Below are positions 21,345-33,410 of a DNA stretch of 64,000 nucleotides, in pieces. The DNA lies in contig NC_091967.1 in the NCBI RefSeq assembly GCF_036711975.1, positions 30,729,501 through 30,793,500 on the forward strand. The letters are read 5' to 3'. The position numbers and the translations under genes were made by a program. Under the pieces are notes generated by a model that had not been told where the DNA came from, did no database searches, and saw only the letters and a list, made by a program, of their open reading frames with translations. Every line of letters begins with the position of its first letter. Position 1 is the stretch's first letter. The DNA is from Onthophagus taurus (lineage: Eukaryota; Arthropoda; Insecta; Coleoptera; Scarabaeidae).

Positions 21345-21900
21345 TCAGCTGCAACATTTTCAGTTGTCCAAGCACTTCCATGTAATTCGGCAATTCTTCT
21401 TCCAAAAAGTGAAGGTAAGTTTCTGCACTAAGACGTCCTTAAAAAAAAATGAGGCCCAATAAGATGATTATTTAACTAGTCGCACCACACATTGATGGAG
21501 ATACGATATTGATGGTTAACAACGATTGTTTCGTGTGGGTTTTGATCCGTGCAGATGTGGGAATTACGTGTGTTGTTAATATTCCTTGTAAACTGGGCCT
21601 CATCCGTAAGAAGTCTGTGTGAAATAACTTCTAAATTATTTTGTAACCAGTGGCAATACCGTACTCGATTTTCTAAATACTACGAATACTGGTAGAAGGA
21701 CTTCGTTCAACTGTATGTAAAACTGCTTTTCTTTCTACACGACTATATGGGAATAATCCCGTCTCTCTCAAGCAACGAAAAACGTTTGAAAATGTTGTGT
21801 GGTGACGCACATATCGCCTAAGGTACTCCGCAGGTGCAGCACGTCCACTTCCATTGGAAAAACCATATCGGCATTAGTAAAATGCGACATAATGGCTTAA
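21345..21900 (-). pseudogene. Mariner-like transposase fossil D, copy 1
   Basis: Minus-strand reading from ATG ~21890 gives AEYLRRYVRHHTTFSNVFR, then a shifted frame with RVRYCHWLQNN, LLTDEAQFTRNINN (first catalytic Asp) and YRISINVWCD, then LSAETYLHFLEEELPNYME. This is the N-terminal half of a transposase distinct from fossil C, which follows directly. At least three frameshifts. Confidence 0.6.
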
Positions 21901-22229
21901 ATTAATAAGACAGCACAAAAATTATTAATTTATCAAACATTAAATTGTCAAGACTAACCACATATATATTTTTTTAATTCCTTCGATACCTTCGAAATAA
22001 AAAGGAATTCACCTATAGGTGATATACCATTTTTTGATCGTAATGACCCCCGGAATATATCGACCTATGCAACGAAGACTATTGTAAGTCATTTTTGGTA
22101 GAACTGAGATATAAGCGTTTAAAGGTTTTGAACAGATTGCATTTTAAGAAATAAAATTTTCTATGTAAAAATTTCCTACTTGGTTGCTATAGATATCTTA
22201 TACAGTGCTAGCGTAAAGTAACCCCTCCC

Positions 22230-23804
22230 TTAGTAACCCCTGTTTAAGCTGTATTCGTCTTCGTCGTTTCTTTCGTTGGGATCTACTTGAACTTGAATAG
22301 ACAATTGATCTTCTTGTAAAGCGTTTATCTCGACTCTACTTAATGCATCCGCGTTGGAATTAAATTTTCCTTTCTTGTATATAATCTGATAATCATATTG
22401 TTGGAGGTAAATTTTCCAGCGTTGTAGTTTCAAATTATTTTATCCTTCAAATTGTGTATCCACATAAGAGGTTTGTGATCCGTAACAAGTGTAAACTTGT
22501 AAACATATATGTAAGGTCGAAATTGTTTACAGGCATACACAACAGCTAGTTGTGTATGCCTAGCTTTTTCTACTGTTGAGTATTTTATTTCTGATTTCGA
22601 TAGGGTTCGTGATGCATAGGCCACTGGTTTGTCATTTCCTATTGTCCCTTGGCTCAAAATTGCACCAATTGCGAAATTGTTCGCATCCGTCGTTATTACA
22701 AATGGTTGACTGAAATCAGAATATTTCAAGATAGGATCATTGCATAACAGTGTTTTACATTTTTCAAAACATTGTCGATATTCGTTATTAATTATAACTT
22801 GTTGGTCCTTTGCTAAACACTTAGTCATAGGTTTTAATATCTTCGTATAATCTCTTATGAATTTACGATAGTATCCTATGAGTCCTACAAAAGCTTTTAT
22901 TTCAGTTTTTGTTTTTGTAATCAGACATTTCTTTATCGCTTCTACTTTTGATGGGTCCGGTTTTACTCCTTCACTCGTTATTAGATGACCTAAGTATCTT
23001 AATTCTTTTTGTAAAAATTCACATTTGTCCAGTGATATTTTTACTCCGTTTTGTTTTAGTCTTTGGAATACTTTTCCTAGTCGATCTCGGTGTTCTTGTA
23101 ATGATGTTGAGAAAATTATTATGTCGTCCAGGTACACATGGCACATTTCATCTGTTAGACCTCGTAGGATGTTACCCATTGTTCTTTGAAAGGTGGATAG
23201 TGCGTTGCATAAACCAAACGACATACGATTAAACTCGTATAGACCCTGATCTGTTATAAATGCAGTTTTTTCTTTATCCTGTTCTTTTACTTCAATTTGG
23301 TGGTATCCTGAAGCTAGATCCAAGCTCGTGAAATAATTCGCTCTGCCTAATTTATCTAAAATTTCGTTGATGTTAGGTAACGGATATTTATCTTTTATGG
23401 TCTTTTCATTTAGTCGTCGATAATCGATAACTAACCTATATTTTTGAATGCCTGATGCGTCTAATTTTTTTGGTACTAATGAAATTGGGGATGACCATGG
23501 GGAACAACTTTCTCTGATAATTCCTTGATCCATCATTTTATCGATTTGCCTTTTTATCTCCATCTTTTGGTTGTAGGGTTTTCTATAAGGTTTCTGGTAC
23601 ACAGGAACATTGTCATTCAAATTTATTTCATGTTCACTTTGGAATGGAACGTTAAAGGTATATCATCGCTGTGTATTATTATGTCATGATTTTTGTGAAT
23701 TAGGGTTTAATCAAATGGTTTATTCTTAATTTACTTTTTATTGTACTCATTTGAATGTTTTTTATTTCTTTTGGTGTCAACTTAGAAGGCTCTATGTTCT
23801 TATT
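22230..23804 (-). pseudogene. Ty3/gypsy RT-RNase H, copy 2
   Basis: Identical to copy 1 (RT frame 23620-22430, then 22433-22240), with catalytic YLDD and the same hairpin insertion. The integrase and the end of RNase H are cut at the unit boundary 22240, where the sequence passes to the mariner-terminus junction. Confidence 0.85.
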
Positions 23805-24204
23805 GTCTTGATGGTATTCGTTGATATCTTACATCATGTTCCCCTCCACAATTTTTACAAAATTGAACATCTTTACAATTCTCTGATTTGTGACCAATTC
23901 TTAGGCATTTAAAACGTAAGATTGATTTATTCCATCCTACGTTTAAGCCATCTTTAATAATTAATTTCAACTTACCCGTTACTTCTACAACTACATGCTT
24001 TGTGAATCTGTTATCTTTTCCTTCAAATATTCTTTTAATTTTAATTTCTTTTTCAAAATCTTTTGGATTCTGATAGTTATCTCTAATATTTTCATTCTGT
24101 TTAAACAAACATTCTAAAATATTATTTTCCTTCATTTCATTATTAATTCCGAAAATAACTATACGCGGATTAAATTTTTTAATTTCCTTAATTTCTACAA
24201 ATTA
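23800..24204 (-). pseudogene. LINE ORF1 (NL-A) fragment, copy 2
   Basis: Second copy of 19956-20360, with the same peptide and the same fusion. Absent from copy 3 because of its internal deletion. Confidence 0.75.
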
Positions 24205-24442
24205 AATTTGTCTACAAACAATAAATCGGCAGTGTCTTCTGCGCCTTTTGCCAAACAACCATTTCTTGGTAACAAATATCAGAAATTAAAAAAAAAACTA
24301 TACTTTGCTTTAAGCTCGTTTCTATAAGTTTTACTATTTAATTTCCATAATTTACATGCTAATATCCCCTAATTATATGATATTTCAAATATATTAATTA
24401 TATTTTATTAAATCATTACTATTAAATTATTAATTAAATACA

Positions 24443-25744
24443 GGGTCCGGCAAAATGATCTCTCACATTTTAATCTTTAATAAAACGCCATTGTAAATGC
24501 TACTGAATTTTTTTATTTATTAACTGAAAATGTATGCTATGCCATTTGTTTGTATTCAGTTTTGAAAATTACTGAGTCCAAGTGGCGACCATTTTTTTCA
24601 ATATACATTTGAAGCTGGTTTCTGAAAGTTCACTCGAGCAGTAATTTGAGGCGATATTCCTGTAATTTCTTGGTGTATTGCAGCTTTCAATTCGTCACTT
24701 CTTCGGGGATGGTGTTGAAAAACCTTCGCTTTCAGGTAGCCCCAAAGGAAAAAGTCGTATGGGGCAAGATCGGGCAAACGCGCAGGCCACCCAACGTCTC
24801 CACGTAACGAGATTACGTGTCCTGGAAACATTTCCCTTAAAACGTCCATTCTCCTTGCCGTATGAGCCGTAGCCCCATTGTGTTGAAACCACACATCTGG
24901 ATGTTCAAGTTCTCTAAGTTTTGGTTCCAAAAAATTGCGTAATTGAAATGGAAATGAGCTTCGTCACTCGTTATCAAAAGAGCATTTTGTGGCAAGTTTT
25001 GAAGAATATCATTGGAACATGCTCTGCGATTTTCCCAGTACTGTTCACTCAGTTCTTGCACAATCATCATTTTGTATGGGTGGAATTTCAGATCGGCGTG
25101 TAAAATTCTTCTCACAGAACGATCTGACAAACGCAAAGCAGAGGCGTTTAGCAGCTGAACGGGTAGGAGATCGTTCAAGTGCTTCTCTTCAGCTGCAACA
25201 TTTTCAGTTGTCCAAGCACTTCCATGTAATTCGGCAATTCTTCTTCCAAAAAGTGAAGGTAAGTTTCTGCACTAAGACGTCCTTAAAAAAAAATGAGGCC
25301 CAATAAGATGATTATTTAACTAGTCGCACCACACATTGATGGAGATACGATATTGATGGTTAACAACGATTGTTTCGTGTGGGTTTTGATCCGTGCAGAT
25401 GTGGGAATTACGTGTGTTGTTAATATTCCTTGTAAACTGGGCCTCATCCGTAAGAAGTCTGTGTGAAATAACTTCTAAATTATTTTGTAACCAGTGGCAA
25501 TACCGTACTCGATTTTCTAAATACTACGAATACTGGTAGAAGGACTTCGTTCAACTGTATGTAAAACTGCTTTTCTTTCTACACGACTATATGGGAATAA
25601 TCCCGTCTCTCTCAAGCAACGAAAAACGTTTGAAAATGTTGTGTGGTGACGCACATATCGCCTAAGGTACTCCGCAGGTGCAGCACGTCCACTTCCATTG
25701 GAAAAACCATATCGGCATTAGTAAAATGCGACATAATGGCTTAA
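24443..25744 (-). pseudogene. Mariner fossils C and D, copy 2
   Basis: Second copy of 20599-21900, with the same frameshifts and the same Asp-to-Asn change in the HNGA motif. Confidence 0.75.
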
Positions 25745-26100
25745 ATTAATAAGACAGCACAAAAATTATTAATTTATCAAACATTAAATTGTCAAGACTA
25801 ACCACATATATATTTTTTTAATTCCTTCGATACCTTCGAAATAAAAAGGAATTCACCTATAGGTGATATACCATTTTTTGATCGTAATGACCCCCGGAAT
25901 ATATCGACCTATGCAACGAAGACTATTGTAAGTCATTTTTGGTAGAACTGAGATATAAGCGTTTAAAGGTTTTGAACAGATTGCATTTTAAGAAATAAAA
26001 TTTTCTATGTAAAAATTTCCTACTTGGTTGCTATAGATATCTTATACAGTGCTAGCGTAAAGTAACCCCTCCCTTAGTAACCCCTGTTTAAGCTGTATTC

Positions 26101-27420
26101 GTCTTCGTCGTTTCTTTCGTTGGGATCTACTTGAACTTGAATAGACAATTGATCTTCTTGTAAAGCGTTTATCTCGACTCTACTTAATGCATCCGCGTTG
26201 GAATTAAATTTTCCTTTCTTGTATATAATCTGATAATCATTGTTGGAGGTAAATTTTCCAGCGTTGTAGTTTCAAATTATTTTATCCTTCAAATTGTGTA
26301 TCCACATAAGAGGTTTGTGATCCGTAACAAGTGTAAACTTGTAAACATATATGTAAGGTCGAAATTGTTTACAGGCATACACAACAGCTAGTTGTGTATG
26401 CCTAGCTTTTTCTACTGTTGAGTATTTTATTTCTGATTTCGATAGGGTTCGTGATGCATAGGCCACTGGTTTGTCATTTCCTATTGTCCCTTGGCTCAAA
26501 ATTGCACCAATTGCGAAATTGTTCGCATCCGTCGTTATTACAAATGGTTGACTGAAATCAGAATATTTCAAGATAGGATCATTGCATAACAGTGTTTTAC
26601 ATTTTTCAAAACATTGTCGATATTCGTTATTAATTATAACTTGTTGGTCCTTTGCTAAACACTTAGTCATAGGTTTTAATATCTTCGTATAATCTCTTAT
26701 GAATTTACGATAGTATCCTATGAGTCCTACAAAAGCTTTTATTTCAGTTTTTGTTTTTGTAATCAGACATTTCTTTATCGCTTCTACTTTTGATGGGTCC
26801 GGTTTTACTCCTTCACTCGTTATTAGATGACCTAAGTATCTTAATTCTTTTTGTAAAAATTCACATTTGTCCAGTGATATTTTTACTCCGTTTTGTTTTA
26901 GTCTTTGGAATACTTTTCCTAGTCGATCTCGGTGTTCTTGTAATGATGTTGAGAAAATTATTATGTCGTCCAGGTACACATGGCACATTTCATCTGTTAG
27001 ACCTCGTAGGATGTTACCCATTGTTCTTTGAAAGGTGGATAGTGCGTTGCATAAACCAAACGACATACGATTAAACTCGTATAGACCCTGATCTGTTATA
27101 AATGCAGTTTTTTCTTTATCCTGTTCTTTTACTTCAATTTGGTGGTATCCTGAAGCTAGATCCAAGCTCGTGAAATAATTCGCTCTGCCTAATTTATCTA
27201 AAATTTCGTTGATGTTAGGTAACGGATATTTATCTTTTATGGTCTTTTCATTTAGTCGTCGATAATCGATAACTAACCTATATTTTTGAATGCCTGATGC
27301 GTCTAATTTTTTTGGTACTAATGAAATTGGGGATGACCATGGGGAACAACTTTCTCTGATAATTCCTTGATCCATCATTTTATCGATTTGCCTTTTTATC
27401 TCCATCTTTTGGTTGTAGGG
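26101..27420 (-). pseudogene. Ty3/gypsy RT-RNase H, copy 3 (truncated)
   Basis: The RT frame runs 27405-26272 and equals copies 1 and 2 from MEIKRQIDKMMDQG onward. The region upstream is removed by the 1,872-bp deletion and the 2-bp deletion near 26240 shifts the RNase H connection. YLDD is retained. Confidence 0.85.
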
Positions 27421-27720
27421 TAAGAAGTCTGTGTGAAATAACTTCTAAATTATTTTGTAACCAGTGGCAATACCGTACTCGATTTTCTAAATACTACGAA
27501 TACTGGTAGAAGGACTTCGTTCAACTGTATGTAAAACTGCTTTTCTTTCTACACGACTATATGGGAATAATCCCGTCTCTCTCAAGCAACGAAAAACGTT
27601 TGAAAATGTTGTGTGGTGACGCACATATCGCCTAAGGTACTCCGCAGGTGCAGCACGTCCACTTCCATTGGAAAAACCATATCGGCATTAGTAAAATGCG
27701 ACATAATGGCTTAAATTAAT
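27421..27720 (-). pseudogene. Mariner fossil D, copy 3 (N-terminal remnant)
   Basis: Equivalent to 25451-25744 of copy 2. Only the HTH region (AEYLRRYVRHHTTFSN) and the start of the catalytic block remain after the deletion. Confidence 0.65.
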
Positions 27721-28016
27721 AAGACAGCACAAAAATTATTAATTTATCAAACATTAAATTGTCAAGACTAACCACATATATATTTTTTTAATTCCTTCGA
27801 TACCTTCGAAATAAAAAGGAATTCACCTATAGGTGATATACCATTTTTTGATCGTAATGACCCCCGGAATATATCGACCTATGCAACGAAGACTATTGTA
27901 AGTCATTTTTGGTAGAACTGAGATATAAGCGTTTAAAGGTTTTGAACAGATTGCATTTTAAGAAATAAAATTTTCTATGTAAAAATTTCCTACTTGGTTG
28001 CTATAGATATCTTATA

Positions 28017-30357
28017 CAGTGCTAGCGTAAAGTAACCCCTCCCTTCTTAACTTCCGAACAGATTGAGATATCAATATGAACAAAAAAACGTCAGTTTTTA
28101 TATTTTATCAGCACAAATGTTTTCTTACGGAAAATTTTGCTATCACTTTTAGTTTTTCCGGAAAATGGATCAACTTCGTTTTTTTTAATGGAACACCTAG
28201 TATATTATGGTATCTTCAGAAAGATGAAAACGATACGAATCCAACGGTACCTCACAATCAAATATCGATTTATTAGTTTTTCGAATAAAAATTAAACAAA
28301 ATGCGGAATTTCGCCGGAAAAACCAACGTATCTTCGTCGACTACCTGTCGAAATGCAATCGACTAGGTAAATGGTGGACGGTAGGTTAACGGTCGGTATA
28401 CGCTCGAGCTAAGACGGATTTAAAATTGCTAGTTCAATTACTTATCTTTTTTAGAAATAAAATAAACGTTGGGTGGAAGTACCTATATTAAATTTATGAA
28501 TTAATCATATTTAATCAAAAAGTATTTATAAAGAAAAAATCAAAGTAAATATAAGAAATGATAAGATAAAAAAAAATTTATCAAAGATTTTTCTAGTATA
28601 CATAACGGTTGAAAAATTGGCTTAGTGTTGTTATTGAATATGTTATTTATTAAGAACAAACTATTAAATAAATTGTTCGATATGATTACCCTGAACTTCT
28701 TGGCAGTGGTACCATCTTTGCAGTGTTTCCTCTCTCACACGGCTTAACATGTGATGATCAATATTTTGGCAGACGTCAATAATTTTTTGTTTTAAATCAT
28801 CAATACTGTCTAGCGGACTTTCATATACCTTGGATTTTAAATAACCCCATAAAAAGAAATCTAAAGGTGTCAGATCTGCTAATCTTGTTGGCCATTCAAT
28901 CGGCCCACGTCGACCGATCCACCGTCCATTAAAATTTGTATCAAAATAATTTCGTACCATTGCCGCATAATGTGGAGGTGCTCCGTCTTGATGAAACACT
29001 AATTCCATTTCAAAATCGTCAGGATTCTGTTGCACAATTTGCAAAAGTCGTGGATTAATAATCTTCTTCTAATAATCTTAAATACAATGTTCCGGTCAAA
29101 TTTTCGGTTAGGAATATTGGTCCCACGATGTGAGTTCCTAATATGCATACCCAAACATTTATTTTCTTGGGAAATGGAGTGTTAACTTCGCGATATTCAT
29201 GTAGATTAACATCACTCCAGTAACGTACATTTTGCCGATGCAATTTTCCATCCAAAAATAAAGTACATTCATCACTGAAACAAATATGTTTCAAGTATGA
29301 TGGATTTCGTTCAACCATATTTGTCATTAGCTTACAAAATTCTGTTCTTCTATCAGGGTCATCTTCTGTTAATTCATGAAGCATTTTATTTTTATATGGA
29401 TGATATTTATTCTTCTTTAAATATTTCCGTGCCGTTGTTGGACTCACATCACACGTTGATGCGATAGCAGCAGACGACATCATGTTCACATTAACTACTT
29501 CTGTTAATATCTGCACTTGTGTGTCTTCAGAAATCGAACGACGACCAGTTCTTTTGCGGTCTTCGACGCTTCCAGTTTCCAAAAACTTATTTACAAGTTC
29601 TCTTAAATATATTCGACTAATTGGATGTTCAGGAAATCGTTCATTAAATTGTCGCTCTGTTTCATGTAGATTTGTGTCAGCACGAGCGAATATTAAAATT
29701 GCTTCGATTTTGTGCTCTAAACTCCTTCTAGCCTTTTTGATCTCGCCATTCTTTGGTTATACTTGGTCGGGTAGAATTCAAAGATAGAAATGAAGAAAAT
29801 ATTTGCATGCCGACTTAAATACAAAATTTCAAGGTACCTACAAACTATAAAATTGTTGTTATGACAATTTTTTCTTACAAGTTTTAAGAAGAACTTTCTT
29901 TTTATTCTTTTCTTACATTGATTGTTTCATAAAAAAATTTCTAAAAAAATTGCCGATTTTAACCCTGCTTAACCCGAGCGTAGACTGACCGTCCACCATT
30001 TACCTGGTCCATTGTATCTCGACAGGTAGTCAACGAAGATACGTTGGTTTTTCCGGCGAAATTCCGCATTTTGTTTAATTTTTATGCAAAAAACTAATAA
30101 ACCGATATTTGATTGTGGGGTATCGTTGGATTCGTATTGTTTTATTCTTTCGGAAGGTATCATAATATAATGGGTGTTCCATTTAAAAAAACAAAGTTGA
30201 TCCACTTTCCGGAAAAACTAAAAGTGACAGCAAAATTTTCCATAAGAAAATATTTGTGCTGATAAAGTATAGAAATTGACGTGTTTTTGTTCATATTGAT
30301 ATCTCAATCTGTTGAGAAGTTAAAAGGGGGGGGGGGGGTTACTTTACGCTAGCACTG
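28017..30357. mobile_element. Mariner-like DD41D element, family B, long TIRs
   Basis: The termini read CAGTGCTAGCGTAAAGTAAC inward, flanked by TA (28015-28016, 30358-30359). The inverted arms are about 390 bp. The right arm has a run of 13 G. One transposase gene with a single frameshift lies inside. Its first ~29 bases also end copies 1 and 2 of the tandem unit, so the insertion predates the tandem duplication. Confidence 0.88.
28664..29763 (-). pseudogene. DD41D mariner-like transposase of family B, one frameshift
   Basis: The reading frame is open from about 29763 (HKIEAILIFARADTN, FPEHPISRIYLRELVNKFLE) through the HTH linker (RKRTGRRSISEDTQ) and first catalytic motif ICFSDECTLF to LRLLEEDY at 29055. 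It continues one frame away with FHQDGAPPHYAAM and LADLTPLDFFLWGYLKSK to 28664. I count 41 residues between the second and third Asp. The only clear lesion is the frame change near 29055. No in-frame ATG was found at the extreme N terminus. Confidence 0.82.
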
Positions 30358-30359
30358 TA

Positions 30360-30617
30360 TAGAGGGTTCCGAAAGGATTCACCATAGAAGAATAGCAATT
30401 AATTCTGTTTTCTTTTCAAATTTTTGTGACATACTATAGTTTTCGACGAATTATTTGAAGCAAAAATCAAACTTACTATAAATGTTATTAGAAACTTTAT
30501 TGAAAATATTTTTTAACTTAAACAATTATGCAATTATTAACATTATAACTTATTAATTACTTTCAATTATAATTAAATAATCTTTATATTCGTTGTTGTT
30601 ATCACTATCACTTTCCA
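30360..30617. other. AT-rich non-coding stretch between mariner B and gene X
   Basis: No frame or terminus recognised. It is probably 3' UTR or terminal sequence of the element that carries gene X. Confidence 0.35.
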
Positions 30618-31932
30618 TTATTTCTCTTGTAAAACTCTTTCCTTTTTTTTCTTTTCCTTTTCTTCTGTAGGCAATAGGGAATAATAATAATTATGATACA
30701 TTTTTGGTATGGCGTTCGTTTTACATAATTCTAGTAGCCATTTCAACTTTTTACAATCAATAGCAACTGAAGATGAATACAATAAAGGAAGATTTTTTCG
30801 ATAGTCCATATTGCTAGTTTTAATATTCCTACGCTTACATACTTTTAACTGTATACTCTTAAATTCTTCATTATATTCATACTTAAATTTTATTTCGTTA
30901 GGGCACGTTGGTAAAAAAAAATGAAGCTCTTTTATTTGATTTTATTCTATTTTTTTTCCTTCTATGTCTTTTTTCCAATTCTCCAACTTTACTTTTTCTT
31001 TAAAACTAAAAAAATCATTCTGGGACATTTCCTTTACAATATACGGCCGTCCACTAACTTTTGCCATACAAATTAACATAACCCACTGGTCTGAAGTATA
31101 AATGGCAGATTGATGTTTTTTTGCGTGCTCAATAACAGAGTGCATGCTATCTCCTTCGTTCTGCGTATGTCCTTCTTCAAGAAAACGATGGATTATTTCC
31201 AGATTGAGAGACATAGAGGCATAAGAAAACATTGAAAAAATAAAACGATTTCGGTTTTGACCTCCGCAGTTATCGGAATACAGAATAACTTTCGTCACTC
31301 CTTTATCTTTTTGCGTTTTTAAGAAATGTAGAATCGCACTACTTACTTCGTTGGGTCCCCTATTCGCAATTATTTCATTCCAAACGTAGCCGTATCCTTC
31401 ATTATTTTCCATGTCATAAATCGTAAAATTGTACGTAGCTAGTTTACTTTTGTAATAAAATTGGCTCACTGCAGATTGAGGTGTCACTAAAACTTTTTGT
31501 AAGTCAAAACAAGAAGCACATACGGATTTATCATTTTTTGCTGCTTCTTTATACAAATTTTTTAAGGATCTAGCGGCTTCCTTATCAGCTTTGTGTTTCT
31601 CATATTTTTCTTGCATTTTTGATTTATCTTCTGGAGTCGCTGCTGCATACACTGCACAAATGTTGCATTGATCCTTTTTAGGTTTAAAAAGTCCAATATT
31701 ATATTGTGTATTAAAGATATCTCTGTATTGTCTAAGAGTAGCAGTATGCGTAAAATTATTCCGTTGCATATATTCCAAGTACAGTCTATGCATTATTGAT
31801 ATGTTAAGCCCTTCCTCCAAGTACATTTTTGTAGAAGTTTTTCTGGTGTAATGAGAAGGAATTACGGGAAAAAGTTCAATATGTTGTTTAATACTGTTGA
31901 TTATCTCATTGTTAATTTTATTCACTCTTGTA
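30618..31932 (-). pseudogene. SDNC-family transposase-like gene X, main and C-terminal part
   Basis: From 31932 leftward: LEEGLNISIMHRLYLEYMQ, Cys pair CNICAVYAAA, a Lys/Glu-rich helical linker, CFDLQKVLVTP, YNFTIYDMENNEGYGYVW, ANRGPNEVSS, VILYSDNCGGQNRNR and FLEEGHTQNEGDSMHSVIE. A single stop at 30942 is followed in the same frame to 30618 (FFLPTCPNEIKFKYEY, KKLKWLLELC). The acidic residues in FDLQK, SDNC and the GH..D..H block suggest an RNase-H-like DDE core; this is inference. Such genes recur in arthropod genomes without a settled name; a Sola-type origin is possible. The N terminus lies at 36984-37394, beyond the gypsy insertion. Confidence 0.65.
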
Positions 31933-31937
31933 GTATG

Positions 31938-32106
31938 TGTGGATATATATATGTGTGTCCACAAGATAAATTAATATTTTAATAAATAATAATATGAACT
32001 ACATTCACAGGACTGATAGAATCGATTCATTATTATTTGAATGATAATAATTTTATATAGTAACGTTCTTTTTGTTTTGTACATGTCGTGTGCACAGCAT
32101 GCTACA
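31938..32106 (-). repeat. 3' LTR of the gypsy element
   Basis: 169 bp, TG...CA ends on the minus strand. It contains a short TA run at its 3' edge, whereas the other LTR has a much longer one. Otherwise the two LTRs differ at few positions. Confidence 0.9.
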
Positions 32107-32120
32107 GCCATTTCCCCTCC
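32107..32120 (-). other. Polypurine tract
   Basis: On the minus strand GGAGGGGAAATGGC directly precedes the 3' LTR, as needed to prime plus-strand DNA. Confidence 0.75.
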
Positions 32121-32178
32121 TATAAAGATTAATAAAAAGAGGAATAATATGGTGGTTAAAGAAAAAAAAAAATTCATA

Positions 32179-33410
32179 TTAAAAATTGAATGTAACTTTT
32201 TTTTGAATTTTTATATTATGAGAATAGATTGTCTCGCTGTGGTGACATGTTGAATTTTCTTTTAAAAGAAATGCTGGTTTAAGGTTGTTGATGTTAACAG
32301 CTACTTCCTTGTTATTTTTGAAAATTACAAGATATTTCGGAAATGTTTTTATGACTTTAAATGGGCCTTCATATCTTGGTGTTAAAGAGGGTTGAATCCC
32401 ATTAATTTTGACAAAAACAAATTTTGAAATGAATAAATCTTTATGAATAAATGGTTTTTGGTTAGAATGAAAAACTGTGCTTACTGGTTTCAAACAAGAG
32501 AATGTTTCTCGTAAACTAGATAGCAATGGATCAGATTCCAAAGGGTGTTGAATATTAACAAAAAATTCTCCTGGAAGCCTAAGTGGTTGACCGTATACAA
32601 GTTCGGCAGATGAACAACCTAGGTCTTCCTTAAGAGATGATCTGAGGCCTAGGAGAACCAAGGGAAGATCATTGTTCCACCTCGTAGTGTTACCTCTGGC
32701 AGTTATGGCTGTTTTTAAAGAACGGTGAAACCTTTCTAAAATTCCGTTGCTTTGGGGATGGAAGGTGGATGTATGAATTTGACGTGTTCCTAGAAGGGTG
32801 TGAAATTTTGAAAAGAGGTTTGATTCGAATTGTCGTCCCTGAACATGGGTTATAGTGCTAGGAATGCCAAATCGGCTGAAATAATGTCGAAACAAAGTAT
32901 CCGCAATAGAAGAAGAACCAATATCTTTGAGAGGAAAAGCTTCTGGCCAACGCGTGAAACGATCTATTACGGTGAGCACATATGTGCAGCCAAGGGACGG
33001 AGTGAGAGGACCGACCAAATCAATGTGGATATGATCGAATCTTCATTTTGGTATCGGAATTTTACTAATAGGTGATTTTGTGTACTTTTGAACTTTTGTT
33101 TGTTGACATCGCAAACAGGTTTTTGTCCATAACTGAATGTGTTTTGTCATGTGAGGCCAAAAGAATCGTGTTTTGATGATGTGTGTAGTAGCGCGAATAC
33201 CAGGATGTGTTAAGTTGTGAAATTTGTTGAAAATTGTTTTACGAAATTTTTGTGGTATGTATGTTCGAGGATTGTTTGTTGAAATGTCGCACCAAAGCTT
33301 TACATCAGAATGTGATGTTGTTTGTTGCGATAGGTTATATTTAGTAGTTTGTGTCTTTGAGTATTGTTTGTTTAGTAAATGTGTTAATTCTGTATCGTTA
33401 AATTGCGCTT
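32179..33410 (-). pseudogene. Gypsy integrase with missing catalytic Asp
   Basis: The HHCC zinc module lies at 33230-33110 (FHNLTHPGIRATTH, CLRCQQTK). The core gives LTVIDRFTRWPEAFP (first Asp), then THVQGRQFES, where family members have Asp-Gln-Gly but here Val precedes QG, and SNGILERFHRS (Glu). The C-terminal chromodomain-less tail ends at 32179. A TGA near 33042 and a one-base shift in an A-run near 33410 also break it. Three independent defects make this integrase inactive. Confidence 0.85.

Larger units (their letters stand above)
18396..22239. repeat. Tandem unit copy 1, 3,844 bp
   Basis: The unit holds gypsy RT, a LINE ORF1 fragment, two mariner fossils and the first ~29 bases of a family-B mariner. 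It begins at CTGTTTAAGCTG and ends after CCCTCCCTTAGTAACCC. The next copy starts at once at 22240, offset 3,844. Long predicted peptides are identical between copies 1 and 2. Confidence 0.92.
22240..26083. repeat. Tandem unit copy 2, 3,844 bp
   Basis: By eye base-for-base the same as 18396-22239, including the hairpin in RT and all frameshifts in the mariner fossils. The junction to copy 3 repeats the junction between copies 1 and 2. Confidence 0.92.
26084..28045. repeat. Tandem unit copy 3, with 2-bp and 1,872-bp deletions
   Basis: It matches copy 2 except for a 2-bp deletion near 26240 (AATCATATTG reads AATCATTG) and loss of the segment equivalent to 23579-25450, leaving the junction GTAGGG/TAAGAAG at 27420-27421 with one base of microhomology. 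Its right end runs on into the complete family-B element, which marks it as the ancestral right flank. Confidence 0.9.

Noticed and set aside
18396..28045. CRISPR-like or satellite array
   Set aside because: Units are 3.8 kb, contain retroelement genes and have no short spacer-repeat structure.
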